Of a stretch of 64,000 nt of DNA, positions 16,124 to 24,327 are shown in pieces. A model generated the notes under the pieces. That model searched no databases, had not been told where the DNA came from, and worked only from the letters and a program-made list of their open reading frames with translations. Each line of letters begins with the position of its first letter. Within the stretch, counting starts at the first letter, position 1. Location of the stretch: NCBI GenBank assembly GCA_965277425.1, contig CBDICR010000005.1, forward strand, positions 434,001 to 498,000. Reading direction: 5' to 3'. This DNA is from Poindextera sp965277425. Its GTDB lineage: Bacteria; Pseudomonadota; Alphaproteobacteria; Caulobacterales; Caulobacteraceae. A program made the position numbers and the translations under genes.

Positions 16124-16936
16124 TTGCGCATCCACACCGGCTTCGAGATCACCTACGACTGCCCGGCGGCGGTGCCGATGCTGCTGATGCTCAGCGTGCA
16201 CCCCTCCAGGCGCGGCGATCTGGAGAGCTTCGACGGGCTGCGCACCGATCCGGTGGTCGATGTGCGCCACTATCTCGATGGCTACGGCAACAACTGCATG
16301 CGGGTGCTGGCGCCCGCCGGGCGGTTCGTCCTGTCGTCGGACTTCGTCATCCGCGATTGCGGCCAGCCCGACGCCTACGCGCCGGACGCCGAGCAGATCG
16401 CCGTGCACAACCTGCCGGACGAGGCGCTCGTCTTCCTGCTGGGCAGCCGCTATTGCGAGACCGACCGCCTGAGCAACCTGGCCTGGTCGCTGTTCGGCGG
16501 CACGCCGCTCGGCTGGCCCCGCGTGCAGGCCATCTGCGACCATGTGCACAACCACATCCGGTTCGACTACCAGCAGGCCCGCCCCACCCGCAGCGCCTAT
16601 GAAGCCTACGAGGAGGCCGTCGGCGTCTGCCGCGACTATGCCCACCTGGCCGTGGCCTTCTGCCGCTGTATGAACATCCCGGCCCGCTACTGCACCGGCT
16701 ATATGGGCGACATCGGCGTGCCGAACGCCGGGGTGATGGATTTCAGCGCCTGGTTCGAGGTCTATCTCGGCGGCCGCTGGCACACGTTCGACGCCCGCAA
16801 CAACACCCCGCGCATCGGCCGCGTGCTGATCGCCCGCGGCCGCGACGCCACCGATGTGCCGATCGCCAACACCTTCGGCACGGCCTATCTGGCCGGTTTC
16901 GAAGTGACCTCCGACGAGATCCCGGCCACGGCCTAG
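16124..16936 (+). CDS. Transglutaminase-like protein (second of two)
   Basis: 270 aa from a TTG at 16124 with a GGAG about 10 bases upstream. The N-terminal beta domain (RIHTGFEITYDCPAAVPMLLML) is followed by the transglutaminase core. The nucleophile region GVCRDYAHLAVAF and the Asp region WHTFDARNN are intact, but the usual His position reads DFSAWFEVY, so Ser replaces His. Either this subfamily uses another residue or the protein is not a conventional catalyst. Paired with the preceding gene. Confidence 0.85.
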   Translation: MRIHTGFEITYDCPAAVPMLLMLSVHPSRRGDLESFDGLRTDPVVDVRHYLDGYGNNCMRVLAPAGRFVLSSDFVIRDCGQPDAYAPDAEQIAVHNLPDEALVFLLGSRYCETDRLSNLAWSLFGGTPLGWPRVQAICDHVHNHIRFDYQQARPTRSAYEAYEEAVGVCRDYAHLAVAFCRCMNIPARYCTGYMGDIGVPNAGVMDFSAWFEVYLGGRWHTFDARNNTPRIGRVLIARGRDATDVPIANTFGTAYLAGFEVTSDEIPATA

Positions 16937-16942
16937 AGGGAT

Positions 16943-17836
16943 CTAGCCGCCCGCCGTGGGCCCGGCGGCGCGCTGCGCCATCATCTGTTCGATCTGCTCG
17001 GCGCCGAAGCCCATCAACTGCAGGATCGGCGAGACCGTTTCGGGGTCCCAGGCATGGCGGTCGCCGGTGGTGATGCCGCCGTCGACGACCAGATGGGTTC
17101 CGGTGACGAAGGCCGAGGCCTCCGAGGCCAGGTAGAGGCAGGCCCGCGCGATGTCTTCCGGCAGGCCGGCCTTGGCGATGGGCTGAAACCTGGCCGCCGT
17201 CTGCGCCACCCGCGCGGCCATCTGGTCGGCGACCGGACGCGGCAGACCGATGGAGGCGCCGAAGATCGAGGTGGCGATCAGGCCCGGGCAGATGGCGTTG
17301 ACGCGGATCCTGTCGCGGGCGAGCTGGGCGGCGGCGACACGGCTCAGATGGATGACCGCGCCCTTGGCGGTCGAATAGGCCACCGGGCCCCAGCCTGCCT
17401 CCAGCCCCGCGATCGAGGCGGTGTTGATGATGGAGCCGCCGCCGCGCGCCTGCATCAGCGGCGCGGCGTGCTTCATGCCCAGCATGACCGAGCGGAGCAG
17501 CAGGTTCATCGTCCCGTCCCAGGCCTCGACCGTCATCTCGGCGATGCCGGCGCCCGTCCCGCCGGCGCCCGCGTTGTTGAACAGCACATCGAGCCCGCCG
17601 AAGGCTTCGCCGGCCGCCGCCGTCGCCCCGGCGATATCGGCCTCCTGGGTCACGTCGCAGCGGGCGTAGCGCACCCGATCCGGGAAGCGCTGCTCGAGCA
17701 TCGCGCCCTTGTCGTCCTGCAGGTCGGCGACCAGAACGCTCGCGCCTTCGGCGACGAACAGCTCGACGGCGCCCAGGCCGATGCCCGAGCAGCCGCCGGT
17801 GATCAGGGCGACCTTGTCCTGCAGCTGGCCGGCCAT
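16943..17836 (-). CDS. SDR family oxidoreductase
   Basis: 297 aa. Classical short-chain dehydrogenase: cofactor site TGGCSGIG at about 14-21, NNAGAG, catalytic Ser in NTASIAG, YSTAK (Tyr-x-x-x-Lys), and the C-terminal GTHLVVDGG. Asp in VADLQ after the second strand suggests NAD preference. Two bases separate its start from the stop of the upstream quinone oxidoreductase-like gene, so they are co-transcribed. Substrate not predictable. Confidence 0.9.
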   Translation of the reverse strand: MAGQLQDKVALITGGCSGIGLGAVELFVAEGASVLVADLQDDKGAMLEQRFPDRVRYARCDVTQEADIAGATAAAGEAFGGLDVLFNNAGAGGTGAGIAEMTVEAWDGTMNLLLRSVMLGMKHAAPLMQARGGGSIINTASIAGLEAGWGPVAYSTAKGAVIHLSRVAAAQLARDRIRVNAICPGLIATSIFGASIGLPRPVADQMAARVAQTAARFQPIAKAGLPEDIARACLYLASEASAFVTGTHLVVDGGITTGDRHAWDPETVSPILQLMGFGAEQIEQMMAQRAAGPTAGG

Positions 17837-17838
17837 GA

Positions 17839-18837
17839 TCAGTCCATGGTCACCACCACCTTGCCCATGGCCTTGCGGCTGGCGAGGTGGGAGATGGCCT
17901 CGCCGGCGCGGGCGAGCGGAAAGCGTTCGGACACATAGGGTTTGATCTTGCCCCTGGCATAGAGGTCGAACAGATCCTTGACGTTGCGCTGGTGGCCGGC
18001 CGGGTCTCGGCTCACCGCCGTGCCCCAGAAGACGCCGACGATGTCGCAGCCTTTGAGCAGGGGCAGGTTCAGCGGAATGCGCGGAATGCCGGCCGGGAAA
18101 CCGACCACCAGAAAACGGCCCTCCCAGGCCATGGAGCGCAGCGAGGCCTCGGCATAGTCGCCCCCGACACCGTCATAGACCACGTCGGCGCCGGCGGGCC
18201 CAAGCGCGTCCTTGAACAGGTTGGACAGGGCGCGCTGGCCCTCCTTGTCGAAGGGGCCTTGCGGGTAGACCACGCCGTCGTCGGCGCCGTGTTCCTTGGC
18301 CAGCGCCACCTTCTCGTCGGACGAGGCGGCCGCGATCACCCGCGCGCCCATGGCCTTGCCCAGCTCAACGGCGGCGAGCCCGACGCCGCCGGCCGCGCCG
18401 AGCACCAGCAAGGTCTCGCCGGCCTTCAGATGGCCGCGGTCCTTCAGCGCGTGATAGGAGGTGCCGTAGGTCATGATAAAGGCCGCGGCCACGTCGAACG
18501 GCATGGCCTCGGGGATCTGCACCAGGCGCGAGGCCTCCAGGGCCAGCTCCTGCGCCATGCCGCCCCAGCCGGTGTTGCCGAGCACCCGGTCGCCGACCTT
18601 CACATTGGTGACCGCATCGCCGATCGCCTTGACCACGCCGGAGACTTCGCCGCCCGGGGCGAAGGGGCGCGCGGGCTTGAACTGATAATTGTCCTCGATG
18701 ATCAGCACATCGGGATAGTTGACCCCGCAGGCCTTGACCTGGATCACCGCCTGATTGGCGCGCGGGGTCGGACTGGGCATGTCCTCCAGCACCAGCGTCT
18801 CGGGTCCGCCAACGGCCTTGCTCAACAGCGCCTTCAT
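17839..18837 (-). CDS. NADPH:quinone oxidoreductase-like medium-chain dehydrogenase
   Basis: 332 aa from the ATG at 18837, which has GGGAG upstream (the longer frame to 18903 is not needed). N-terminal GroES-like domain (MKALLSKAVGGPETL, GVNYPDVLIIEDNYQ, PFAPGGEVSGVV) and Rossmann domain with GAAGGVGLAAVELGKAMGA. Zinc-ligand residues are lacking, as in the quinone-reductase branch. Likely partners the SDR gene that follows after two bases. Reaction: NADPH-dependent reduction of a quinone or enone; substrate unknown. Confidence 0.88.
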   Translation of the reverse strand: MKALLSKAVGGPETLVLEDMPSPTPRANQAVIQVKACGVNYPDVLIIEDNYQFKPARPFAPGGEVSGVVKAIGDAVTNVKVGDRVLGNTGWGGMAQELALEASRLVQIPEAMPFDVAAAFIMTYGTSYHALKDRGHLKAGETLLVLGAAGGVGLAAVELGKAMGARVIAAASSDEKVALAKEHGADDGVVYPQGPFDKEGQRALSNLFKDALGPAGADVVYDGVGGDYAEASLRSMAWEGRFLVVGFPAGIPRIPLNLPLLKGCDIVGVFWGTAVSRDPAGHQRNVKDLFDLYARGKIKPYVSERFPLARAGEAISHLASRKAMGKVVVTMD

Positions 18838-18945
18838 CGGCGTCGCTCCCTTTTCAAAACGCTTGTTCGAAAAGACGCTAGCGCATGGCGAGGCGCGGAG
18901 CAAAGGCGCGATGGGGTCTGAAGGTCGCCGCCCAGGGCAGGGCGC

Positions 18946-19632
18946 TTAACGGCCGCGCTTATCGCGGCTCAGCGGCACCGGAAAGCCGAAGGCGCGCTGG
19001 GCGAGGCCGAAGACGCCCTTGAACCTGGGCGCGCCGCGATAGGTCAGCAGCACAAAGCAGATCTCGCCCGGTTCGGCTCGCGGGTTATGGATGAAGCCCG
19101 GATGCGCCACGGAGACATCGCCCGGACCATAGGCGGCGTAGCCGTCATGATAGGCCCCGGTCAGCACCAGGGTCAGCTCCTCGTCCTCGTGGTCGTGGTC
19201 GGGGACGCCGTGACCGGGCTCGATGCGCAAGAGCTCGGCCCGCTCGCCCTGGTCGCAGAAGAGGGCGAGCCTTTGAATGCCGAGGCCGGCGAAGGTCCAG
19301 CGATGAGGCCCGGCCATGGCTTCCAGCGCCGCCTCGCGCACCGGCGAGGGCAGAGCCGCGATCTCGGCCGTCGGCCCATCGCGCTCCGCCGCGGCCTGCG
19401 CGCGCCGATCGAGCGTCTCCGCCGCGTCGATGCGGTCCAGCACGCGGTCGAGCGCATCGGCGGCCAAGGGCGCGGGGTCTTCCTCGGCGAGGAAGACGGC
19501 GGCGGCGAGATCGTCGGCGCGCTCGACGAAACGGGCATCGGCGCGCATGGCGAAGGTGGTCCGGGCCAGCAGGTCGAGCGCGCGGTTGCCGCGGCCGGCG
19601 TCAAATACCGCGCCCAAGGTTTCGGCGTTCAT
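18946..19632 (-). CDS. ChrR-like cupin protein, putative anti-sigma factor
   Basis: 228 aa. The C-terminal half is a cupin with a metal-site pattern (HDHEDEELTLVLTGAYHDGYAAYGPGD, then HNPRAEPGEICFVLLTY), as in ChrR. Its ATG overlaps the stop of the upstream ECF sigma gene, the standard sigma-then-anti-sigma order. ChrR proteins normally bind zinc through an N-terminal His/Cys set; here the first 70 residues contain no His and no Cys. The sigma-binding mode must therefore differ, or the protein has lost that control. Confidence 0.75.
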   Translation of the reverse strand: MNAETLGAVFDAGRGNRALDLLARTTFAMRADARFVERADDLAAAVFLAEEDPAPLAADALDRVLDRIDAAETLDRRAQAAAERDGPTAEIAALPSPVREAALEAMAGPHRWTFAGLGIQRLALFCDQGERAELLRIEPGHGVPDHDHEDEELTLVLTGAYHDGYAAYGPGDVSVAHPGFIHNPRAEPGEICFVLLTYRGAPRFKGVFGLAQRAFGFPVPLSRDKRGR

Positions 19633-20216
19633 ATGAGCGCCTCCGCGCCTTCGGCCGTATCGGCCAGGGTCAGCTTGAGTTTGGCGAAAGCCAGCCGCAG
19701 CCGCGACTTGACCGTGCCCAGAGGCACGCCCGTGCTGGCGGCGATTTCGCTGTGGGAAAGGTCTTCATAAAAGGCGCGGCGCACCAGATCGCGCTGTTCG
19801 GGCGGCAGATCATCCATGGCGCGGCGCACCTGCGCCTCGCGCTCGGCGACTTCGGCGGCGCCGTCGGGGCGCGCCTGGGCGGGCGGTTCGAACGCCGGGT
19901 CGTTGGCGTCGAGCGTGGCGCGCTTGTCGCGGCGAAAGACGTCGATGCGGCGGTTGCGGGCGATACGAAATATCCAGGTCGAGACGGAGGCCTGACGGGC
20001 GTCGAAACTGCCCGCCTTGCGCCAGACCGCGACCATCACCTCCTGGGTCACCTCCTCGGCCTGGGCGCCGTCGAGTCCCAGCCGCGTCAGATAGGTCTTC
20101 ACCCTCGGCGCGTAATAGGCGAATACGCGCGTGAAGGCGGCGCGGTCCTGCCGCGCGGCGACGGCCTCGACCAGCGCGGCGAAATCTTCGGACTCGGTTG
20201 GGATCGGACTGGTCAT
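19629..20216 (-). CDS. ECF RNA polymerase sigma factor (RpoE/ChrR-associated type)
   Basis: 195 aa from the ATG at 20216. Region 2 (FTRVFAYYAPRVKTYLTRLGLDGAQAEEVTQEVMVAVWRKAGSFD, then STWIFRIARNRRIDVFRRDKR) and region 4 (DLPPEQRDLVRRAFYEDLSHSEIAASTGVPLGTVKSRLRLAFAKLK) are both complete. Followed by and overlapping a ChrR-like gene, as in the singlet-oxygen-responsive RpoE-ChrR pair of Rhodobacter and relatives. Divergent from rlmN; I could not identify its own promoter element in the 142-base gap. Confidence 0.92.
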   Translation of the reverse strand: MTSPIPTESEDFAALVEAVAARQDRAAFTRVFAYYAPRVKTYLTRLGLDGAQAEEVTQEVMVAVWRKAGSFDARQASVSTWIFRIARNRRIDVFRRDKRATLDANDPAFEPPAQARPDGAAEVAEREAQVRRAMDDLPPEQRDLVRRAFYEDLSHSEIAASTGVPLGTVKSRLRLAFAKLKLTLADTAEGAEALI

Positions 20217-20358
20217 ACGGCCGGCGGCCTGGCCCTGAAGGACACGCGCCCTACGCGCGTTCGCTTCGCCATCCTGGCATGCCGTTGGGGGCGACGAAAA
20301 GGCCTTGAACGACCATCCGCCCGCCGGGCCCGATTTGGGCGCCAACTGGCGATCTGTT

Positions 20359-21546
20359 ATGAGCACGGCCGCATTCATCAAAGGATCATACGACTTGGGT
20401 GTCCGACTGGATCTCTCGGGCGAAGGCCCTGGCGCGGTCCGCAGCCGCCTGTCCGGCCTGACGCGCGGCGGCCTCGCTGAGGCGCTGGTGCGCGCGGATA
20501 TCGCGCCGCCGGACAAGGCGCGCATGCGCGCGGGCCAGATCTGGCGCTGGATCCACAACAACGGCGCGACCGATTTCGAGGCCATGACCAATATCGACAA
20601 GGCCACCCGCGCCCGCCTGGCCGGGACCTTCGATCTGGCCAGGCCAGAGATCGCCGCGCGCCAGGTCAGCGCTGACGGCACGCGCAAATGGCTGATCGCC
20701 TTCGCCCCGGGCGTCGAGGCCGAGTGCGTCTACATCCCGGACGTCGGGCGCGCCGGCGCCCTGTGCGTCTCCAGCCAGGTGGGCTGCACGCTGAACTGCC
20801 GCTTTTGCCACACGGGCACCCAGGCCCTGGTGCGCAACCTGACCGCGGCCGAGATCGTCGCCCAGGTGCAGATCGCCCGCGACGATCTCGGCGAATGGCC
20901 ATCGGACCGCGCCGACCGGCGGCTGTCCAACATCGTCTTCATGGGCATGGGCGAGCCCTTGTATAATCTGGACAATGTCGCCGAGGCCATCGACATCGTT
21001 TCCGACAACGAGGGTTTGGGGATTTCGCGCCGGCGCATCACGGTCTCGACGGCCGGCGTGGTGCCGGAAATCGAGGCGCTGGGGACGCGGACCCAGGCCA
21101 TGCTGGCCATTTCGCTGCACGCCACCAACGACACCCTACGCAATGAGCTTGTGCCGCTGAACAAGCGCTATCCGCTCGATCAGCTGATGGCCGCGATCCG
21201 CGCCTATCCGGGCCTGTCCAACGCCCGGCGAGTCACCTTCGAGTACGTGATGCTGAAGGGCGTCAACGACAGCGCGGCCGAGGCGCGCGCCCTGGTGCGG
21301 CTGCTGGCCGGCATTCCGGCCAAGATCAACCTCATCCCGTTCAATCCATGGCCGGGAACGGCCTATGAATGCTCCGACTGGGGGACGATCGAGACCTTCG
21401 CGGCCATATTGAACCGGGCCGGCTACGCCTCGCCGATCCGCACGCCGCGCGGCCGCGACATCCTGGCCGCCTGCGGCCAGCTGCGCACCGAAAGTCTGAA
21501 GATCCGCGCCAGCGACCGGCGCAAGGCCGCGATCGAGGTCGCCTGA
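20359..21546 (+). CDS. rlmN: Dual-specificity 23S rRNA (A2503)/tRNA methyltransferase RlmN
   Basis: 395 aa from the ATG at 20359; a TTG at 20305 would add 18 residues and neither has a strong ribosome site. Radical-SAM cluster motif CTLNCRFC (Cys 143, 147, 150), FMGMGEPLYN, ITVSTAGVVPEI, SLHATND, NLIPFNPWPG, and the late catalytic Cys in ILAACGQLR. Methylates C2 of A2503 in 23S rRNA and A37 of some tRNAs. Confidence 0.95.
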   Translation: MSTAAFIKGSYDLGVRLDLSGEGPGAVRSRLSGLTRGGLAEALVRADIAPPDKARMRAGQIWRWIHNNGATDFEAMTNIDKATRARLAGTFDLARPEIAARQVSADGTRKWLIAFAPGVEAECVYIPDVGRAGALCVSSQVGCTLNCRFCHTGTQALVRNLTAAEIVAQVQIARDDLGEWPSDRADRRLSNIVFMGMGEPLYNLDNVAEAIDIVSDNEGLGISRRRITVSTAGVVPEIEALGTRTQAMLAISLHATNDTLRNELVPLNKRYPLDQLMAAIRAYPGLSNARRVTFEYVMLKGVNDSAAEARALVRLLAGIPAKINLIPFNPWPGTAYECSDWGTIETFAAILNRAGYASPIRTPRGRDILAACGQLRTESLKIRASDRRKAAIEVA

Positions 21547-21558
21547 AGCTGGCGAGCC

Positions 21559-22551
21559 TCAGTCCGCCAGCTTGACCAGCATCTTGCCGTTGTTGGCGCC
21601 CTGCATCAGCCCGACCATGGCGGCGGGCGCGTTCTCGATGCCGTCGTAGACGGTCTCCTGGTATTTGATGCGGCCATCCTTCAGCCAGCCGGCCATGTCG
21701 GATTTGAACTGGTCGTAGAGGTGCATGAAATCCGTCGCGACGAAGCCGCGCAGGTTGATACGGCCATAGATAATGTTGGACAGGTTGCGCACCGCCGTGC
21801 GCGATCCGGCCTCGTTATAGCCCGAGATCATCCCGCAGACGGCGACGCGGCCGAGGCTGTTCATGCCGGCGAGGGCCGCATCCAGGTGCTCGCCGCCGAC
21901 ATTGTCGAAATAGACGTCGATGCCCTTGGGCGTGACGGCTTTCAGCGCCTGGCGGATGGGGCTGGTCTTGTAGTTGATGGCCGCGTCCAGCCCGGCCTCC
22001 TCGGTCAGCCAGCGCACCTTGTCGTCCGAACCGGTCGAACCCACCACGTAGCAGCCGTGGATCTTGGCGATCTGCGCCGCCATCGAGCCGACCGCGCCGG
22101 CGGCGGTGGAGACGAAGACCTGTTCGCCGTCCTTCAGCTGGCCGATGTGCAAAAGGCCGCCATAGGCGGTGAAGCCGGTCCCGCCCAACGGCCCCATATG
22201 TACGCTGAGCGGCAGGCCGGGCTCGGGCTTGAGCACTTGCAGGCCACGCCCCTCGGAGATGAAGACCTCGCGGAATCCGAAGCGGTTGGTGACCAGATCG
22301 CCCTCTTTGAAGGCCGGATTTCGCGACTTTTCCACCCGGCCGAGCGCGCCGCCGGCCATGGCCTCGTTGAGGTCCTGGCCGACGCTCATGCGCGGTCGCA
22401 TGGCCGGGTCGACGGACATGTAGAGATTGCGCACCAGGACCGCGCCGTCCGCCGGATCGGCGACCTCGGTGGCGACCATGGTAAAGTCGTCGAGGGTCGG
22501 CAGGCCCTCGGGGCGTTTGACGAGATGGATTTCGCGGCTTGGCGTTGACAT
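21559..22551 (-). CDS. NADP-dependent oxidoreductase (MDR family, CurA/leukotriene-B4-reductase type)
   Basis: 330 aa from the ATG at 22551. Typical N-terminus (EIHLVKRPEGLPTLDDF), DPAMRPRMS, GGTGFTAYGGLLHIGQ, cofactor loop STAAGAVGSMAAQIAKIHGCYVVGSTGSDDK, YFDNVGGEHLDAAL, and the end AMVGLMQGANNGKMLVKL. Reduces alpha,beta-unsaturated carbonyls with NADPH. Divergent from the thioesterase gene, with 142 bases between starts. Confidence 0.9.
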   Translation of the reverse strand: MSTPSREIHLVKRPEGLPTLDDFTMVATEVADPADGAVLVRNLYMSVDPAMRPRMSVGQDLNEAMAGGALGRVEKSRNPAFKEGDLVTNRFGFREVFISEGRGLQVLKPEPGLPLSVHMGPLGGTGFTAYGGLLHIGQLKDGEQVFVSTAAGAVGSMAAQIAKIHGCYVVGSTGSDDKVRWLTEEAGLDAAINYKTSPIRQALKAVTPKGIDVYFDNVGGEHLDAALAGMNSLGRVAVCGMISGYNEAGSRTAVRNLSNIIYGRINLRGFVATDFMHLYDQFKSDMAGWLKDGRIKYQETVYDGIENAPAAMVGLMQGANNGKMLVKLAD

Positions 22552-22693
22552 GGCGCTCTCCTGGGTCGGGCGTCCTTCTTGGCCGCCGCATTTGCGGAAA
22601 ACCTTAGGCCATCGCTGCCGCCCGGACCAAGCTGGAATGCCCCTGTTGCGCCCGCGGCCTTGCCTCACACGGGCTCGATGCTATGGGCGGGGC

Positions 22694-23515
22694 ATGTCCA
22701 CGCTCTTCATCAACCTGACCGCGACCCATAATCCGCATCGTTGGTATCTGCCGCTCGACGACAGCCTGTGCGTCGGGCCGGCCTCGCGCGGCTTCATGTT
22801 CGGCGGGGTCGGCATGGCCGCCGCCATCCAGGCGATGGAGCGCACCTGCGAGCGGCCGGTGATCTGGGCCACGGCCCAGTACCTGTCCTTCGCCCGGCCG
22901 AGCTCGGTGGTCGATCTCGATGTCCAGGTCCCGGCCCACGGCCACAACACAAGCCAGGCCCGAGTGATCGGCCATGTCGGCGACAAGGAGATCTTTACGG
23001 TCAACGCCGCCCTGGGCACACGGCCCAGCGACATCTCCCACCAGTGGGTGCAGGCGCCCGAGGCGCCCGCGCCGCAGGACTGCCCACCGGCCGAACACTG
23101 GCGCGGCGACGACGGCGGCCTGCACAGCCGCATCGAGCTGCGCAACGTCCACGGCCGCTATGGCGACCAGCGCAAGGGCGGCGGGATCAGCGACGACGGC
23201 CGGCTGATGCTGTGGATGCGGCCGCGCGGCGACCATCCCATCGACGCCAGCATGCTGGCCATCTTTGCCGATCATATTCCGTCGGGCATCGGCGCGGCCC
23301 TGGGCCAGGACGCCGGCGGCAATAGCCTGGACAACACCATCCGCATCGTGCGGCTGGAGCCCACCGACTGGGTGCTGTGCGACATCAACATCCACGCGGT
23401 GCACGGCGGCTTCGGCCATGGCGCCATGCGGCTGTTCACCCGCGACGGCCTCTTGCTCGCCACCGCCAGCCAGTCGACCATTGTGCGGATGCACGACGAC
23501 AGCCGGCGGGAGTGA
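22694..23515 (+). CDS. Acyl-CoA thioesterase family protein (TesB-like double hotdog)
   Basis: 273 aa from the ATG at 22694, which follows a GGGCGGGGC stretch. Two hotdog-like halves: RWYLPLDDSLCVGPASRGFMFGGVGMAAAIQAMER, ARPSSVVDLDVQVPAHG, then DGRLMLWMRPRGDHPIDASMLAIFADHIPSGIG and LDNTIRIVRLEPTDWVLCDINIHAVHGGFGHGAMRLFTRDG. The last segment, with WVLCDI and GxMRLFTRDG, is the hallmark of TesB-like thioesterases. Hydrolyses acyl-CoA; chain-length preference unknown. Confidence 0.85.
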   Translation: MSTLFINLTATHNPHRWYLPLDDSLCVGPASRGFMFGGVGMAAAIQAMERTCERPVIWATAQYLSFARPSSVVDLDVQVPAHGHNTSQARVIGHVGDKEIFTVNAALGTRPSDISHQWVQAPEAPAPQDCPPAEHWRGDDGGLHSRIELRNVHGRYGDQRKGGGISDDGRLMLWMRPRGDHPIDASMLAIFADHIPSGIGAALGQDAGGNSLDNTIRIVRLEPTDWVLCDINIHAVHGGFGHGAMRLFTRDGLLLATASQSTIVRMHDDSRRE

Positions 23516-23534
23516 TCCGCCCATCGCCGTGCCC

Positions 23535-23563
23535 TTGTGTTTGATAGCACTCAGTGCTACATT
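23535..23563 (+). promoter_or_regulatory. Promoter with embedded palindromic operator of the toxin-antitoxin pair
   Basis: TTGTGT (23535-23540) and TACATT (23558-23563) are 17 bases apart, a good -35/-10 pair. The perfect inverted repeat TAGCAC-TCA-GTGCTA (23545-23559) lies in the spacer and overlaps the -10. A start point about 7 bases past the -10 falls on the toxin ATG at 23570, so the transcript may be leaderless. Fits autorepression by the antitoxin. Confidence 0.55.
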
Positions 23564-23569
23564 TCGGGC

Positions 23570-23950
23570 ATGGGCGATGCCGAGGAAGCCGTGCGGGCCT
23601 TCAAGACCGCGTGGTTCGCCAAAGCGGCGCGCAAGGCGCTCATCAACGACGAGGAGCTTTGCAAGGCCATCGCGGAAGTGAGACTCGGTCAGGCCGACGA
23701 TTTGGGCGGAGGCGTGTTCAAGAAGCGCCTGGATAAGAACAGGCGCCGGAGCATCATTCTGGCAAAGGGGCGGCGTTACTGGGTCTACGCCTACCTCTTT
23801 GCGAAGAAGGACCGGGCTAACATCGACGAGGACGAACTGAGGGCGTTTCGCAAACTGACCGATCTCTACTCCGGGAAGACGGATGTCGATATCGAGAAGG
23901 AACTGAAAGCCAAGGAATTGGTGGAGATTTGCAATGACCGCGACGCGTAA
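23570..23950 (+). CDS. RelE/HigB-family toxin
   Basis: 126 aa. Core AFKTAWFAKAARKALINDEELCKAIAEVRLGQADDLGGGVFKKRL, then SIILAKGRRYWVYAYLFAKKDRANIDEDEL, matches the RelE-type toxins that precede their antitoxin: fold with a basic groove, mRNA interferase activity on the ribosome. A longer start (TTG 23537) would run through the operator and is rejected. Overlaps the antitoxin gene by 17 bases. Confidence 0.82.
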   Translation: MGDAEEAVRAFKTAWFAKAARKALINDEELCKAIAEVRLGQADDLGGGVFKKRLDKNRRRSIILAKGRRYWVYAYLFAKKDRANIDEDELRAFRKLTDLYSGKTDVDIEKELKAKELVEICNDRDA

Positions 23951-24257
23951 GTTCAAGAGCGCCGCCTTCGAGGCGGTCCATAGCGCCGCCGCCGGCATGT
24001 ATCGCGCCGGCACGATCGACAAGGCGACCATGCGCGACTTCGATGAAACCTGCTTGGCTGTCACGCCGCCCATTGCCCCTGCGGAGATCAAACAGCTCCG
24101 CGAAACCAACAATGTCAGTCAGCCCGTGTTCGCCCGCTATCTCAACACCAGCGAAAGCACGGTAGAGAAGTGGGAAACTGGAGCCAAGAAGCCAAGCGGC
24201 GCCGCGCTAAAGTTGCTCAGCATCGTCCAGAAGCACGGGCTTAAAATTCTGTCCTAA
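23934..24257 (+). CDS. HigA/NadS-like XRE-family antitoxin
   Basis: 107 aa. The N-terminal part (FKSAAFEAVHSAAAGMYRAGTIDKATMRDFDETCL) probably contacts the toxin. The C-terminal helix-turn-helix (IKQLRETNNVSQPVFARYLNTSESTVEKWETGAKKPSGAALKLL) binds DNA and should recognise the palindrome at 23545-23559. Second gene of the pair and translationally coupled to the toxin. Confidence 0.85.
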   Translation: MTATRKFKSAAFEAVHSAAAGMYRAGTIDKATMRDFDETCLAVTPPIAPAEIKQLRETNNVSQPVFARYLNTSESTVEKWETGAKKPSGAALKLLSIVQKHGLKILS

Positions 24258-24327
24258 CCGATATGACGGTCGCTGAGCGGGTCTCGCCGCTCGATAAAGG
24301 ACATTGTCACATATACGAGGGGTAGGC

